In this document: in pieces, positions 45,813 through 56,690 of the stretch
Layout of the letters: the number at the start of each line of letters is the position of its first letter
Numbering within the stretch: position 1 is the first letter of the stretch
Source of the DNA: Sanghuangporus weigelae
Lineage: Eukaryota; Basidiomycota; Agaricomycetes; Hymenochaetales; Hymenochaetaceae
Assembly (NCBI GenBank): GCA_033182465.1
Contig: CP137322.1
Coordinates: forward strand, 186,001-250,000
Direction of reading: 5' to 3'
DNA length: 64,000 bases
Notes under the pieces: generated by a model
Told to the model about the DNA's origin: nothing
Seen by the model: the letters and a program-made list of their open reading frames with translations, nothing else
Database searches by the model: none
Translations under genes and position numbers: made by a program

Positions 45813-47047
45813 CCTCCGAAGCTATATAGTACGCGAAGACTGGAGATCTGATGATGAGAAACGCGAAGCAGCACAGTTGAGGGCAGGAGATGCAGGGAAA
45901 ACAAGTGGTTGGTGAAACCGAACTGTCGATCAAAATTTCCAAAAGTAGTTTCATATTTATTGTGGGCGTGATCGGCGTGACGTGTTGATTCCAGTTTTTC
46001 GGCGAAATGCCGAAACCTGGTCCTTTCATCAATTCAACCAGGAACTCGCGTTTTCGGCTTCGCCGAAAACCCTGCTGGCCATAAATCATAGTCCTTGTCA
46101 CTGGTTATTCTGTCTATCCAACTTGATATAAATAAGAAAATAAAAGGAACTCCATTGAGCTTATCTGGTCAGTTCATATGTAGTAGAAACTTTCACAGCT
46201 TTACCCAAATTAATCAGTCTAATGGGACACACTGAATTGGATTGTGCAAGGAGGAACAGAGTTTTTGGATGCTGATCACACTTGTTCATTGCATACATGT
46301 CCGAAATTTTCCTAGTTTTTTTTTTTCCTTTTTTCCAGCAAGGCTTGAATAGTGCTTTGGCTGATGAGCACATCCATGTAATGCATACATGCGTTGAGTC
46401 CCCCTGCTTTTTTTCCCTCAAGGAATGAAGTAATGTGTAGATGAAGTGGTGTGGGGGCAGATCGATCCGCAGATCAGATCACCGGCGATCAAACTCCTTA
46501 ATGTAGTAGAATCACCTTGGCATCACGCGGGAAATGAGAAAAGAAGCGCTTAAATTCAAGGTCCGAATTTAGTCAGCAGTGGCTGTGTAGAAAAGTACGG
46601 TCCTGTTTTTAATATTAAGATTGTGTCCAAAAGGCGAGCACTCTTTGCCTCGAACATCCTGGCTATGGAGCAATAGCCTTTTATCCACCTGCTCTATCTG
46701 TGCCTTTGATAGGAGATATACCTGAACAGCAACGTGTCCTGATCAGGAGCCATGCACCATTATATCCATATCCTCTCTGCCAGAGAATGCTAAGTCAAGT
46801 AGCCGCGCGTATATATGTAATTTCAATAGCTGTTTCGCGCTTTTCCAGCAATATTCATCAGATGCAATCCTCTGCATCTCATCACACCTTCTGATTCCGG
46901 ACGCTTTGTCATATAGACGCTACTGCGATGCATTCGAAACCTCGTTCTATAAACGTAAGTACAAAGTTTCTTCGACAACTAGACAATTTCAGAATCGCCT
47001 AGATTCCCGGAGTCTTCGAAGTCGGATGAAGAATCCTCCCCATGGTA
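45813..47047. other. Intergenic region of about 1.2 kb
   Basis: Contains the small inverted-repeat element at 45991-46078 and a T-rich run near 46315-46340. No supported gene. Confidence 0.5.
45991..46078. mobile_element. 88-bp palindromic MITE-like element
   Basis: The left arm (CCAGTTTTTCGGCGAAATGC) and right arm (reverse complement CCAGCAGGGTTTTCGGCGAA) are similar inverted repeats. Each arm can fold on its own (TTTCGGC/GCCGAAA and GTTTTCGGC/GCCGAAAAC). No target duplication is clear. It may be a very short MITE or a stem-loop. Confidence 0.4.
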
Positions 47048-48537
47048 CTAAAAAGCAGAGTTATGGCATTTGTAAGTGTCGGTAGACCTTTGGATATAAG
47101 CTACAGAACAAACCCTCGTCGCTCCAGAATCGGACTTGATGTCGATGTCGGCTTTGCATTCCGTCAAGTTCGGGTTGAAAGCCTGTAATACGAGAATCCG
47201 GTGTCACCGCATCAATCAGCCGTGACTAAGGGCATCTCCAGAGGCACAGCGACGCAACTAACCTTAGCGGGATTGGAATCAACCATGACAGTGACCGATG
47301 TATCGCGAGTATCAGAACCGGTCTGGCCCACATGTTCGAGGTCGAAGCTCTGCATTTCGATGGTACCGTCCATTTGTCTGCGAAATACCGATCTCGCATT
47401 CAACGAGGCAAGCATGCAATTGTAGTACACTGGGAACAGCATATATCCTGTCTCGAGGCTGTTTCTTGGCCAGTAGCCGAAATGAACTTACATTTGGATA
47501 TGCAGAAGTCAATAATCAGGTAAATGAACGTGTTTGGAAGGACCTCGGCGACGACAAGTGCCAAGATGGCCATAACACCTGTAATTAAACTTGTTCCAAT
47601 GGTCAACGCGACGAGTCGCTTGATGAGTCCTTCTGTTCTCTTAAACCCGGAACGGCACCTCCACAGAAGAATGACAATGGCAAGAGCAATGGAGATGTCT
47701 GTGATGAAGACTAAGACGTTCATTGCTCGCTCGAACTTGATTGTGGTCGAAAGCGGTCGCACATGTACCAGGTGCATGTATACGGACGCATACACCAGCT
47801 GGACGACACTGAGCAACGCGAGCGCACCTGCCAAAAGGTAATTTTGGTTGCTCACTTGGACCGAAAAATCAGGAGCAATATCCTCAGTAAACGTTTGGCG
47901 CGCTACTCACAGTTAAATGCACGCATGACATAAAAGCCATGTATCAGTGCTACTATAACAGGCGAGAATGGAGCCGAGTTGTATATATCGCTTTCGAACG
48001 AGCAGGTGTATTTAGAGCGAACAGGTCCAGGAGAGCAGGCTGACATACCTATCCAGGTTATTCAGGAAGTCCACATTTCCGAACTGCTTCACGAAGTAAA
48101 TATACAGGAACTTCAAGACCAGGACCAGATACACGGTCTCGAGAATCCACAGCAAGATAGTGCAGATTTTGAGCCACGGTTTATCGGATTGAAAATATTT
48201 CTTTAAGATCGTCAAGTTCACTGATCTCGGGGTGTTATGCAAAGGCATACTTCGATGTAGAACCACAGTTGAAGGCAGCTAATTGCCCATAAGCTGAAGC
48301 GCAGGCGTCATGCATGTTTCATTGTACTTCCAACTTTGCGACTTACGCCGTGGAGAAGCTGGATGACGAAGCAGTTAGTACCAAATCGGACCCTCGCCCA
48401 ATGAAAGGTACATACATCCCGGTAAGAAACAAACAGCCATACTGACAATAAGGGAAGGCTCAGACAACGTGCATGAAGACACGAAGTTTGAAGCTCACAG
48501 TACTATCCAAGTCGGGCTGAGCACCATCGGAAGACAT
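47048..48537 (-). CDS. DUF6534 multi-pass membrane protein, copy a
   Basis: ATG 48537 gives MSSDGAQPDLDST, then YGCLFLTG, the 12-nt microexon FSTA (48347-48358), KYFQSDKPWLKICTILLWIL, FLYIYFVKQFGNVDFLNN, IYNSAPFSPVIVALIHGFYV, NYLLAGALALLSVVQL, FERAMNVLVFITDISIA, RSGFKRTEGLIKRLVALTIG, FIYLIIDFCISKC and YYNCMLASLNARS, the standard signature order of the family. About seven transmembrane helices are predicted by eye. Function is unknown, and family names come from memory of Agaricomycete annotations. The uninterrupted CMLASLNAR exon lacks the intron found in copies b and c. The last exon (AFNPNLTECKADIDIKSDSG) is spliced on; the exact stop is uncertain (read-through stop at 47048). A TATATAG box lies about 70 bp upstream of the ATG (48605-48612). 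Confidence 0.82.
48347..48358 (-). other. Conserved 12-nt microexon, DUF6534 copy a
   Basis: CTTCTCCACGGC lies between introns ending ATCCAG and beginning GTAAGT, and codes FSTA with flanking bases. Equivalent microexons are at 50758-50769 (b), 52915-52926 (c), 57846-57857 (d) and 61565-61576 (e). Confidence 0.75.
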
Positions 48538-49595
48538 GATGGGCACGGAGATGGAAGGATCCCACTAGCTGGCCTCGTGGGTGCTCATCGCAAACCGGCA
48601 GATGCTATATAAGCATGAAGGACCGAAACTCAAATCAAGTGCGTTTAGCCTATAATTGACCTCATCACTTGTGCTCCAAGCATCAGTAGGAAGACAACAT
48701 AGGTTTGATACAACTAGTGATTGCGAAGATCCAGCACTACACAAAAGACACATCAGGCGAGTAAAAGCCACCAATGCTTCTCCCGGAAACGATCGGATAC
48801 TCTTTGTCTATTTTTGTCTAATGTTCCAAACTAACAGCCGCTCTTCTTCATTCAGTGGAGCTGCTTCAAGTTGTAGCTGCGAATAATCAAACACTATAAG
48901 TCGCCGATCACACATGGAACTGATTAGTGCCATCTTTGAACTTAGTCGAATAGCGTCTCTAAAGAGTTACTCAAGGATGAGGGATAGAGGTCCATGGGTA
49001 AGATTACTATTTATGTGGATGGGAACGATCATCGATATTTTACTGCATCAGTAAGCAGCGAGAAACTTTCCAAGGGAGTGGTCAACAGTCTGTCACATGG
49101 AAAGCAGCGAGCAAAGGTCTCATGATCGCTACTTTGATTCTAGTATGTACTATGTATGCATAGATCGTCCCGAGCTTCAAATTTGCGTGCCGAACGGATT
49201 ACCTTTCTGAACAGCGGTACCTCCTAATAATAAAAGGCCAAACTCTCAAGTCCTAATCCTCGATAGAACATTGACACTATGATGAATGCTCCGTGCAACA
49301 ATACAACCCGTCGAACCTCTGTCGACAGTATTACGTAACTCATTGCATTTCGTCGAAGCTATGAATTTAGAGCTGTGAGTTCGATTCCGCTTTGTCATTC
49401 ATAATTGTAAATCTTGATAATTCAAGACCCTCAGCGCCTCTGCCTGAATCACAGCAATGTGCCTGATCATAGTATGACATTAGTATGAGTACCACGATCA
49501 GCGATCCTAAATTATCGGCATTTGGAGATAACGTATGCTTCACAGGTTTCTTTAATAAAACAACTCTGTCGTGCATTAATGCCGGCACTTAACTC
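48538..49595. other. Intergenic between DUF6534 copies a and b
   Basis: Promoter of copy a at the left; no gene supported. Divergence from the other spacers is high. Confidence 0.5.
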
Positions 49596-50950
49596 CTAGG
49601 AGTTGACTACAATGCTGGTTGACCGCGAAACAGCTTGTACTTCCGACCCAGCTGCAGCCATGTCTTCAAGATGGAAACTGAGCATCTCAGACGTCCTGTC
49701 CATTTTCTCGCGTAGACTAGACCGGGAGTTCAACCTAGAAAATGGCCATATATTAGTCATTGAACTGATTACTACAGAAGCACTTGAGATGTACGAGGCA
49801 AGCATGCAATTATAGTACACTGTCCGTTGTAAGTTTCTGATTAATCTCGGTACCATATCGGCAAGAAGGCCTTGGTAACTCACATTTTGACATACAGAAG
49901 TCCATAAATAGGTAAACGAGCGCATGAGGCAGAACTATAGCAGAGACGAACGCTACGAATGCAACAACGCTCGTAATCAGTCCCGTTCCAATTGTAAACG
50001 CAACGAGGCGGGTGATGATTCTTTCCGTCTTCTTGAAACCAGGACGGTGTTTACATAGGAGAAAGATCAATGCTAGCGCAATGATAGTATCTGTGAAGAA
50101 GCCCATAGCATTCATGGCGATTTCGAGCTTGATAAGTGATGCGAACTCCTCGACATGGACCAGGTATAGGTAGACATATTTGGCCATCAAGAGTGCTATC
50201 GTACAAATTGCGAGTCCAGAGGTCATTAGAAGATTCCCTTTGCTCACTTCGAGAGAGAGAGAGAGAGTCTAGATTATTATCAAAGTTAAAATCATTTCAC
50301 GATCGACTTACAACTGTGTGCACGAGTAATATAAAACAATTGGACCAGTGCGCAGATAACTGGAGAGAACAAGGCTGATGTAAAAGTATCTCTGGGGGGA
50401 AGAATTCATAACGTCAGAGAATGAATTTTAAAAAATACTCACTTGCGCAAATGACCAAGGAAATGGATGTTCCCGAATTCCCTCACGAAATATACATACA
50501 AGAATCTCAGGACCAGAATAAGATACACCGTGTCGAGGATCCACAACAAAGTAGTGTATATCCTGAGCCACATTCTATCGGTCGAGAAGTATTCCTATCA
50601 AGGAATTCTTTATCTCCGCGGTAGAATCTTTGCAAGAACACCTACTTCGATATAATAACAGAACTGTACACAGCTTATTTCCCATAAACTATGAGTGGGT
50701 AGAATAACCAGATCCAGTCAGGTGCGATTCAGTTCCGAAGAATTAACAGAGACTTACGCAGTAGAGAAACTGTAGACAGAGTGTCTTTATTCACCTTTAC
50801 GTATGCGAATGATGGAGAATCCGTGCGTACACTGCGGTTAGGAATAAGCAACCATACTAAAGGCAGATGATCAGCCTACAGTCACGCAAGAACAGAAAGT
50901 TCAAATCGTACAGTTCCGTCCAATATGGTCTGAGATTCACCGGAGAGCAT
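49596..50950 (-). CDS. DUF6534 multi-pass membrane protein, copy b (extra intron)
   Basis: Starts MLSGESQTILDGT; then TVYGCLFLT-type exon, microexon FSTA (50758-50769), EYFSTDRMWLRIYTTLLWIL, FLYVYFVREFGNIHFLGH, FTSALFSPVICALVQLFYIT, NLLMTSGLAICTIALL, LEIAMNAMGFFTDTIIALAL, RPGFKKTERIITRLVAFTIG and MDFCMSKC. The next exon should read YYNCMLASLNSRSSL, but here a 60-nt GT..AG sequence (49735-49794, with branch-like TGACTAAT) splits it between CMLAS and LNSRSSL; copies a, d and e lack it. The 60 nt are open in frame, so retention would add 20 residues. The tail ends early, VVNS, without the ECR-V-DID tail exon. TATAAAA at 51008-51014 lies about 58 bp before the ATG. Confidence 0.82.
49735..49794 (-). 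other. Extra in-frame intron of DUF6534 copy b
   Basis: GTACATCTCA..CATTTTCTAG, 60 nt, divisible by three and stop-free, lies inside the conserved CMLAS-LN block. A GACTAAT branch-point-like sequence sits about 25 nt before the acceptor. Confidence 0.7.
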
Positions 50951-51713
50951 GCTCTTAGTAAGGGGCCAGAAAGAGAGGCACTGAGACGGCGTATTTTACG
51001 CTCGAGATTTTATAAGCAGAATCAAACGCCGTAAACTTGTCGAGAAGTTGGATGCCGTGTGAAGCCTCCAGATATTTCATTGTCTAGCACCATCAGTTTC
51101 GACGCGTGATACAGGTCGGAGAAAAGGAAGCCCGGAAATGTGCCTCCAATCGCAATAAAGAGAGATGCACGAGTCACCGGACCGATCGGGCAAGGTGCGG
51201 GAGATAGGCACTTGATGTCCTTGTAAAGCCCGGGACTCGGATATATATTCGAAGGCTAATCCAAAAAATTTTGCCCCGTGTCCGATGCAAGAAGCGTCAG
51301 TTTCATCTTTTTCTTAACGTCGAACTTGCTTCAAATGTCGGTCATTTCCGTTCAGCAATACGAAACTACACATCTTTAGTGATATTGCGGAAAGAATAAA
51401 ATTATCATCTCCGACATAATCAATCATGTGGGCTTGGGGAGGACTGCGCCGCACCTTTTTACCTAAGATAATCATGCCCGGAAATCATACGGCCGAAGAC
51501 ATAACTGCGTGACTAGATGAGTGATAAAAGGAAGTTGAACTATCCTCGCCATACTAGCAAGACACAGAAAGTATCGCATCAGTTAGGTCTTTTTTTTTTT
51601 TAGAAAAGAGAATAAATATAATCTACCTTCTCTGACGACCTTGGATTTATGTTGGCGCCAACACCACCATTTATTGCATCGTGATCATAACTCTTGGTGT
51701 GAACGCCAACAAG
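50951..51713. other. Intergenic between DUF6534 copies b and c
   Basis: A T-run at about 51588-51600 and a 12-bp palindrome GTTGGCGCCAAC (around 51652-51663). No supported gene; the c-terminal tail of copy c may extend into this stretch. Confidence 0.45.
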
Positions 51714-53101
51714 TCAGCAAGGGTGCATGATGGATTTTTGAACTGATAGTGACCTTACCTCCTGTAAGCCCGGCTTGATGGCGGTGTTCCCCGGTCTTGC
51801 CCTTTGTGAAGTGCTAGCAAGCTCGTCCAGACGAATATTTAGTCCGCCGACAGGGCCACTCATTCGTTCACGGAGATCAGTTCTTGCATTCAACCTTGAC
51901 CAACGAGTAAGCTATGCTGAAATATCTTGATGAAGAGATGGACTGACGATGCAAGCATGCAATTGAAATACACTGTAGTTCATCACCGGTCAGACAGCTG
52001 TGTGTATAGTCACAACCAACTGAGGCTTAACTCACGTGTAGCCATGCAATAATCAATCATCAAATAAGCGAATGAATGGGGAATAACCTCTGCTGTGACA
52101 AAGGCTATGATAGCCATGATACTCGTAATCAAGCCTGTTCCAACAGTATATGCAACGAGTCGTTTGATTATCCCCTCGGTTTTCTCAAATCCCGATCGCA
52201 GATTCCATAGGAGATAAAATAAAATAACAGCGATAGCAGTGTCAGTGAAGAGGACGATAATGTTCATTGCACGCTCAAAGTTGACAATAGTCGCCAGCTG
52301 CTCGAGATGGTTAAAGTGCCGTGTATTTTGGATGTACACGATCGTAGCCACGAATTGAGCCACTACGCAAATGGCGAGTCCGCTTGTCAAGATATAGCTC
52401 TTGCTTACTTGAACAGTGTCAGAATCAAAAATCTCCTTTTAGCTAACACTCACGATGCCAAGCCCGACTCACGAAAAGAGACTGGACCATCGTCGCGATA
52501 ATTGGCGAGAATGGAGATGAAACATAGATATATCTGCGTATACAGGTGTGAAACAGCTTCTCAGCTATAGAAGCATCTTCGATGTAAAAGCACCTACTTT
52601 GGAAGTCTATCCAAGAAACCAATATTCCCAAATTCTCGGACGAAATAGATGTACACAATCCTCAGGATCAGAATGAGATATACTGTGTCAAGAATCCACA
52701 GCAAGACGGTATATATCTTGAGCCACAATTTGTCGGCTCGGAAGTGCTTCTACAGAAAGTGTGTAAGGAAACTATCTCCTTTTCAGGTCCATTACGCACT
52801 TCTAAGTAGGATAATAGCTGCAAGCAGCCGATGGACCACAAACTAGGGTTGCGAGGAGTAGATTAGACTAAACACGAGGCATCTGGTCTAGCGCTCTAGC
52901 TTACACAGCGGAGAAACTGAACGGACGACAAAGCAGAGTCATCTCGATTGATCCAAAGCTCAACGTCAAAGAACTACGTACATCGCGGTAAGAAACAGGC
53001 AGCCATACTGATGAGAGAGCTCTGGTCACTATTCGGAGCGATGACAGAGGTTGCAGACTCACTGTACTGTCCAATTCTGGACTGCCACTGGCGGACGACA
53101 T
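51714..53101 (-). CDS. DUF6534 multi-pass membrane protein, copy c (extra intron)
   Basis: MSSASGSPELDST at 53101, YGCLFLTAM, microexon FSA (52915-52926), LLSYLEKHFRADKLWLKI, TVLLWILDTVYLILI, IYVSSPFSPIIATMVQSLF, TSGLAICVVAQFVATIVYI, FERAMNIIVLFTDTAIAVI, RSGFEKTEGIIKRLVAYTVG and MIDYCMAT follow the family order. LYFNCMLAS is separated from LNARTDLRER by a 53-nt intron (51895-51947) at the same codon position as in copy b but of different sequence. The tail (GGLNIRLDELAS, TAIKPGLQE) is shorter than in a and e; a donor GTAAGG follows, and 51714 is only the read-through stop. TATA-like TTTATAA at about 53158-53166 lies near the ATG. Confidence 0.75.
51895..51947 (-). other. Extra intron of DUF6534 copy c at the copy-b position
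   Basis: GTCAGTCCAT..GGTCAAG, 53 nt, inserted between CMLAS and LNAR. Same phase and position as in copy b, with no visible sequence similarity, as in old introns that have since diverged. Confidence 0.65.
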
Positions 53102-54866
53102 GTTGGGGAATCGAAGATAAAAATGATGCAAAAACTACCGTGAATGCCTTGCAAGCCCTTATAAATATCGGCGCGGTCCTAAAGTGTCCTGTTCGAAGAC
53201 TGTGTTGGTCCGACAATGCCGGGATCACATCAGTAACAAAGTCTAAGAAAAGGTGAAACTCTTATCATGATACGCATCACGTCTGTCACGAAAAGCACCC
53301 CCGATAACAAACCCAGAAGAATATATCGAAAGGTCTTGGAGACTAATTCATCCGTGCTGGGAAGAGTATGCTATGCCAACCTGACAGTGGTATCATGGAC
53401 AAGTATCGGCATCGAGATGATTCTACTACACCTTGCAGAGAGAAAAATGACGCTTATTGATGGATGATGGATGGTGTACACAAAGAACAATTTCGCGTGC
53501 CTCAGAAGTCTCATTCACACAGCATATTCGGCTTTTTCACAAGGTGTCCAGGCACTGGAACGGCGTTGTCAGCACCAAGCGAGATGAGTGATGGGTTTCT
53601 ACACGATCCAGGGCATTTCAAACACATGAACTCTAGCTGTCAAGGAACAAAGTACGCTCATTCCTTTACACCCTGCACTTCCCACGCGCACGTGGAATAT
53701 GACTGACTGTGGAAACTGTGATATAAGACAAAAAGATCCAATAAGAAGCCCAATTCATTTGCGTGCGTAAAAGAAAAACATACAAAGCAGAAAGGAGAAT
53801 TCGCAAAGTCCTCGCCACGCGCCGAATTTATGATCGAGTCGATTCACCTATGCCCGCCCGCATTAATTCGAAAATCCACGGCCCATCGATCTCTACTGCA
53901 AATGTAGCTTCCAAAATATCTGCTTGCTAATAGGCAGACATCCGCTAAGTCGGTAAGAAGGTCTAACAATATCTAATCCATTGAACTCTAGGTCAGATTC
54001 GACATTTGATTTCAAAGTCATACAATACACTCACCGCTCTCTAGCCGCGGAAAACAGCGAGATTTGTCGCTTCAGATACACCGATCCTAGTCTGCATCAA
54101 AATCTGTAGAAACCCAACATGAGTGGTGCAATACACCAGCGACGTTATTTGAACACGATGAACGATGTTTTTTCTTTTCTTCTTGTTTGCTTACATAATT
54201 TCAGAGGCTTGGCCTTCGACCCCGCCAAGCGGCACTTGCTACGTATACATGTACATGCAAAATTCGTTCGCGGGAAATCGCCTCTCAAGCTGCGTAAATC
54301 CTCTATCACAGTAATAGATCACGATATTACCGTGTTGGTTAATCTCGTACTGAACGCATCAAGAAAGAAAGATATGAGCTAATTCGATTCATGAATACAT
54401 TTTACATGAAAGCTTCCTCGGTGAGAGAAACTTGAATGAAGGAGGAAGCGTTTGCTCGCAGTTGAGACTTGTCGGAGAGTCGAAAATATGTCTATCATGT
54501 GCATACTGACATGTCCCTCTTTCGATACACCTGAGAGGATACCTCGACGAGAAACCATGCTTGCAGACAAATGATTGCTCATAACCTGACCAAGTTGTCG
54601 TGTATCAGTAAAGTCCGCTTCAATTCAAATGACAAGGTGATGTTGAAAATCTAGCAAACAAGCGAACGGAATCAGATCGTGCATTTTCGCCTTATAGCTT
54701 ACAAACAGTCCCAGACTATCACAAATTTTCAACCGATGCTGATGATATTTATCTTTACCATCAGAACACGAGGGTGTGCGATTGCAAAACCATAAATCGG
54801 GACTCATTATAAGTCGAAATAAGCCCGGAATGACAAGAACATGAAGAACAAAGCATACAGAATAAC
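53102..54866. other. Intergenic region of about 1.8 kb
   Basis: Separates DUF6534 copy c from hydrolase 3. Several short frames, none with a recognisable domain. No repeat identified by eye. Confidence 0.4.
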
Positions 54867-56117
54867 TTAGAGAGAGTCGATCCATTTCCCAATAGCAATA
54901 CAAGCCTCCGTCCTTTCCGGCTCGAAAAACGAGAACCCTATGAAATCATGGAATGCATCTTCCGCAACGTACGTTTCCACTTTCTCTTTATCTAAATCGC
55001 GTAACAGCCTTCCTTCCAATGTTCGAATAGAGTCAATAAGGGTCTCTGCACCTCCAACGACAATAATGGAGCGCGGGAAATCCTTGAAGGAAACGTCCGT
55101 CTTCTCTTTGCATGCAGGTGAGATATACACATTGGAGAGGAAGTCAGTCCCATGTGGGCCTGCGAGACACTTCGACGTGAAGCCGGGTTCCTTCTCAGGC
55201 GGAGGCAACAGGAAGTCAGAGCGTGCGTTAGTGTACACTGACGCTCCCGGTGAGTTGTGCGACGTCGTAAGGTCGGCCCAAGGAGAGAGCAACACAAGTC
55301 CGCCGGGGAGACCGAGGTTCAGCGAGTCGGTATACCTAAGGAGGTATCGAGTCAAAGCGAGAGCGAGATTTGCGCCTGCCGAGTCTCCGATAACGATCAC
55401 ATCTCCAGGCTTGAACCCGACTGTGCGCACCAAATAGATATATCCCGCCAGGCCATCGATCAACTGCGTAGGAAAAGGGTTGACGTTGCCTGGCGCGGTG
55501 AGCCGGTATTCAACGGAGAAAGCCCGTCGGGCTGATGTCGTATACTTCGTGATATCACGCGGGATTACCGACACAGATGATGATGGGTGAGCAGACAAAC
55601 CCATATACGCGCCGCCATGGAATGCCAGTAGCACCTTCTCGCCAGGTTTCGGTGCCTCACCCATGGTGATCTCTTCGCCTGCTTTATTCTGCCAATAACC
55701 TGGTATATTAACGCTTTCCACACCTGCGATCTCAGCCCATTTCTTAACATCTCCTGTGATGAGCTCGGGAACCGCATCAATCCAGACACCGTTCACGCCT
55801 TTCCCTGTTTCCAACGCTTTAGCCGTAGGGTTATGTCCGAGGCCCCCAACTCTACAAAACGCATCAGTTCGCGCGCGTCAGATGATGAGTATCCAGAACC
55901 TGGATAAAAGAAAGGCGACGTACGCCTTAAACAAACCTCCCATATATCTGGTCAAATTAACCCGTATGCAACGACCAATCGACCACGATTTCCTCGGCCT
56001 CCATGCGGGGAGCAAATTACTGAGAGTCCAAAAAGGAATCCTCACGAAGAGAAGGCCAATTACTGCGCTTCCAACATAGATACCCTTGAAAGGCTGGACG
56101 CGTACGACGTTTGCCAT
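54867..56117 (-). CDS. Alpha/beta hydrolase fold-3 esterase, paralogue 3
   Basis: Exons 55924-56117 and 54867-55851 give 392 residues. Anchor and leader: MANVVRVQPFKGIYVGSAVI then GLLFVRIPFW and RPRKSWSIGR. Catalytic motifs match paralogue 1: AFHGGAYMG, VIGDSAGANLA, AETLIDSI, AEDAFHDFIG. Note HGGA instead of HGGG. The second exon is almost the same as that of paralogue 1, which stands 28 kb away in opposite orientation; identity falls off at the first exon, in the intron and immediately after the stop. It is inserted between DUF6534 copies c and d on their strand. Function: acyl-ester or sterol-ester hydrolysis at membranes, substrate unknown. Confidence 0.9.
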
Positions 56118-56690
56118 AGGCTTGCTGGTCCGCTCGTCGAAGTTGTCGTTAGAGCAACAACGGGAGATGAGCGCGTCGTCGTCGTGTGATCCGTTCTTCC
56201 GTAGTGCGTTACATGACCACGCCGAGTGAATACTCACTCAAACGAACGAATGAGAATATTCACGGCTTCAATAAATACATTTCGGGCCATGGAATAAAAT
56301 TTGTTCCACCTATGTCCTGAACGATTACATAAGTATCTCGTGGGCGATTATATCAAGTATAGGTGTAGAGGAGAAAAGAATGAACATGAGATAAACTAGA
56401 CATTTTGCTCGTCTCATTGCTGGAATATGAAAACCACGTTCAATATGAATTCGAGTAGGTAACATCTTCTCTTGGGGAAAGGAACTCAAACTGAGGGATA
56501 ACTGCTTGTCTTCGTGGGTGTGTCAACGACAGCCACGGCCCTGTGCTCGTACTGGTTCAAGATAGGCAAAAGATCAGTTGTTATTTCAACACTCGCTTTC
56601 CGGGAGATTGCAGACGTACAATTTCCGCTTCGGATAGTGAAGAAGTTTCAATATCGAGTCGACTTTGAATCGTTCTTGGACTCCCGATCT
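56118..56690. other. Intergenic between hydrolase 3 and DUF6534 copy d
   Basis: Promoter of hydrolase 3 and 3' flank of copy d. Some of the upstream 40-60 bp (TCTAACGACAACTT) is shared with the 5' flank of paralogue 1. No gene seen. Confidence 0.5.

Noticed and set aside
51652-51663. Palindrome GTTGGCGCCAAC as a regulatory site
   Set aside because: A single 12-bp palindrome can occur by chance; no partner site or known factor.
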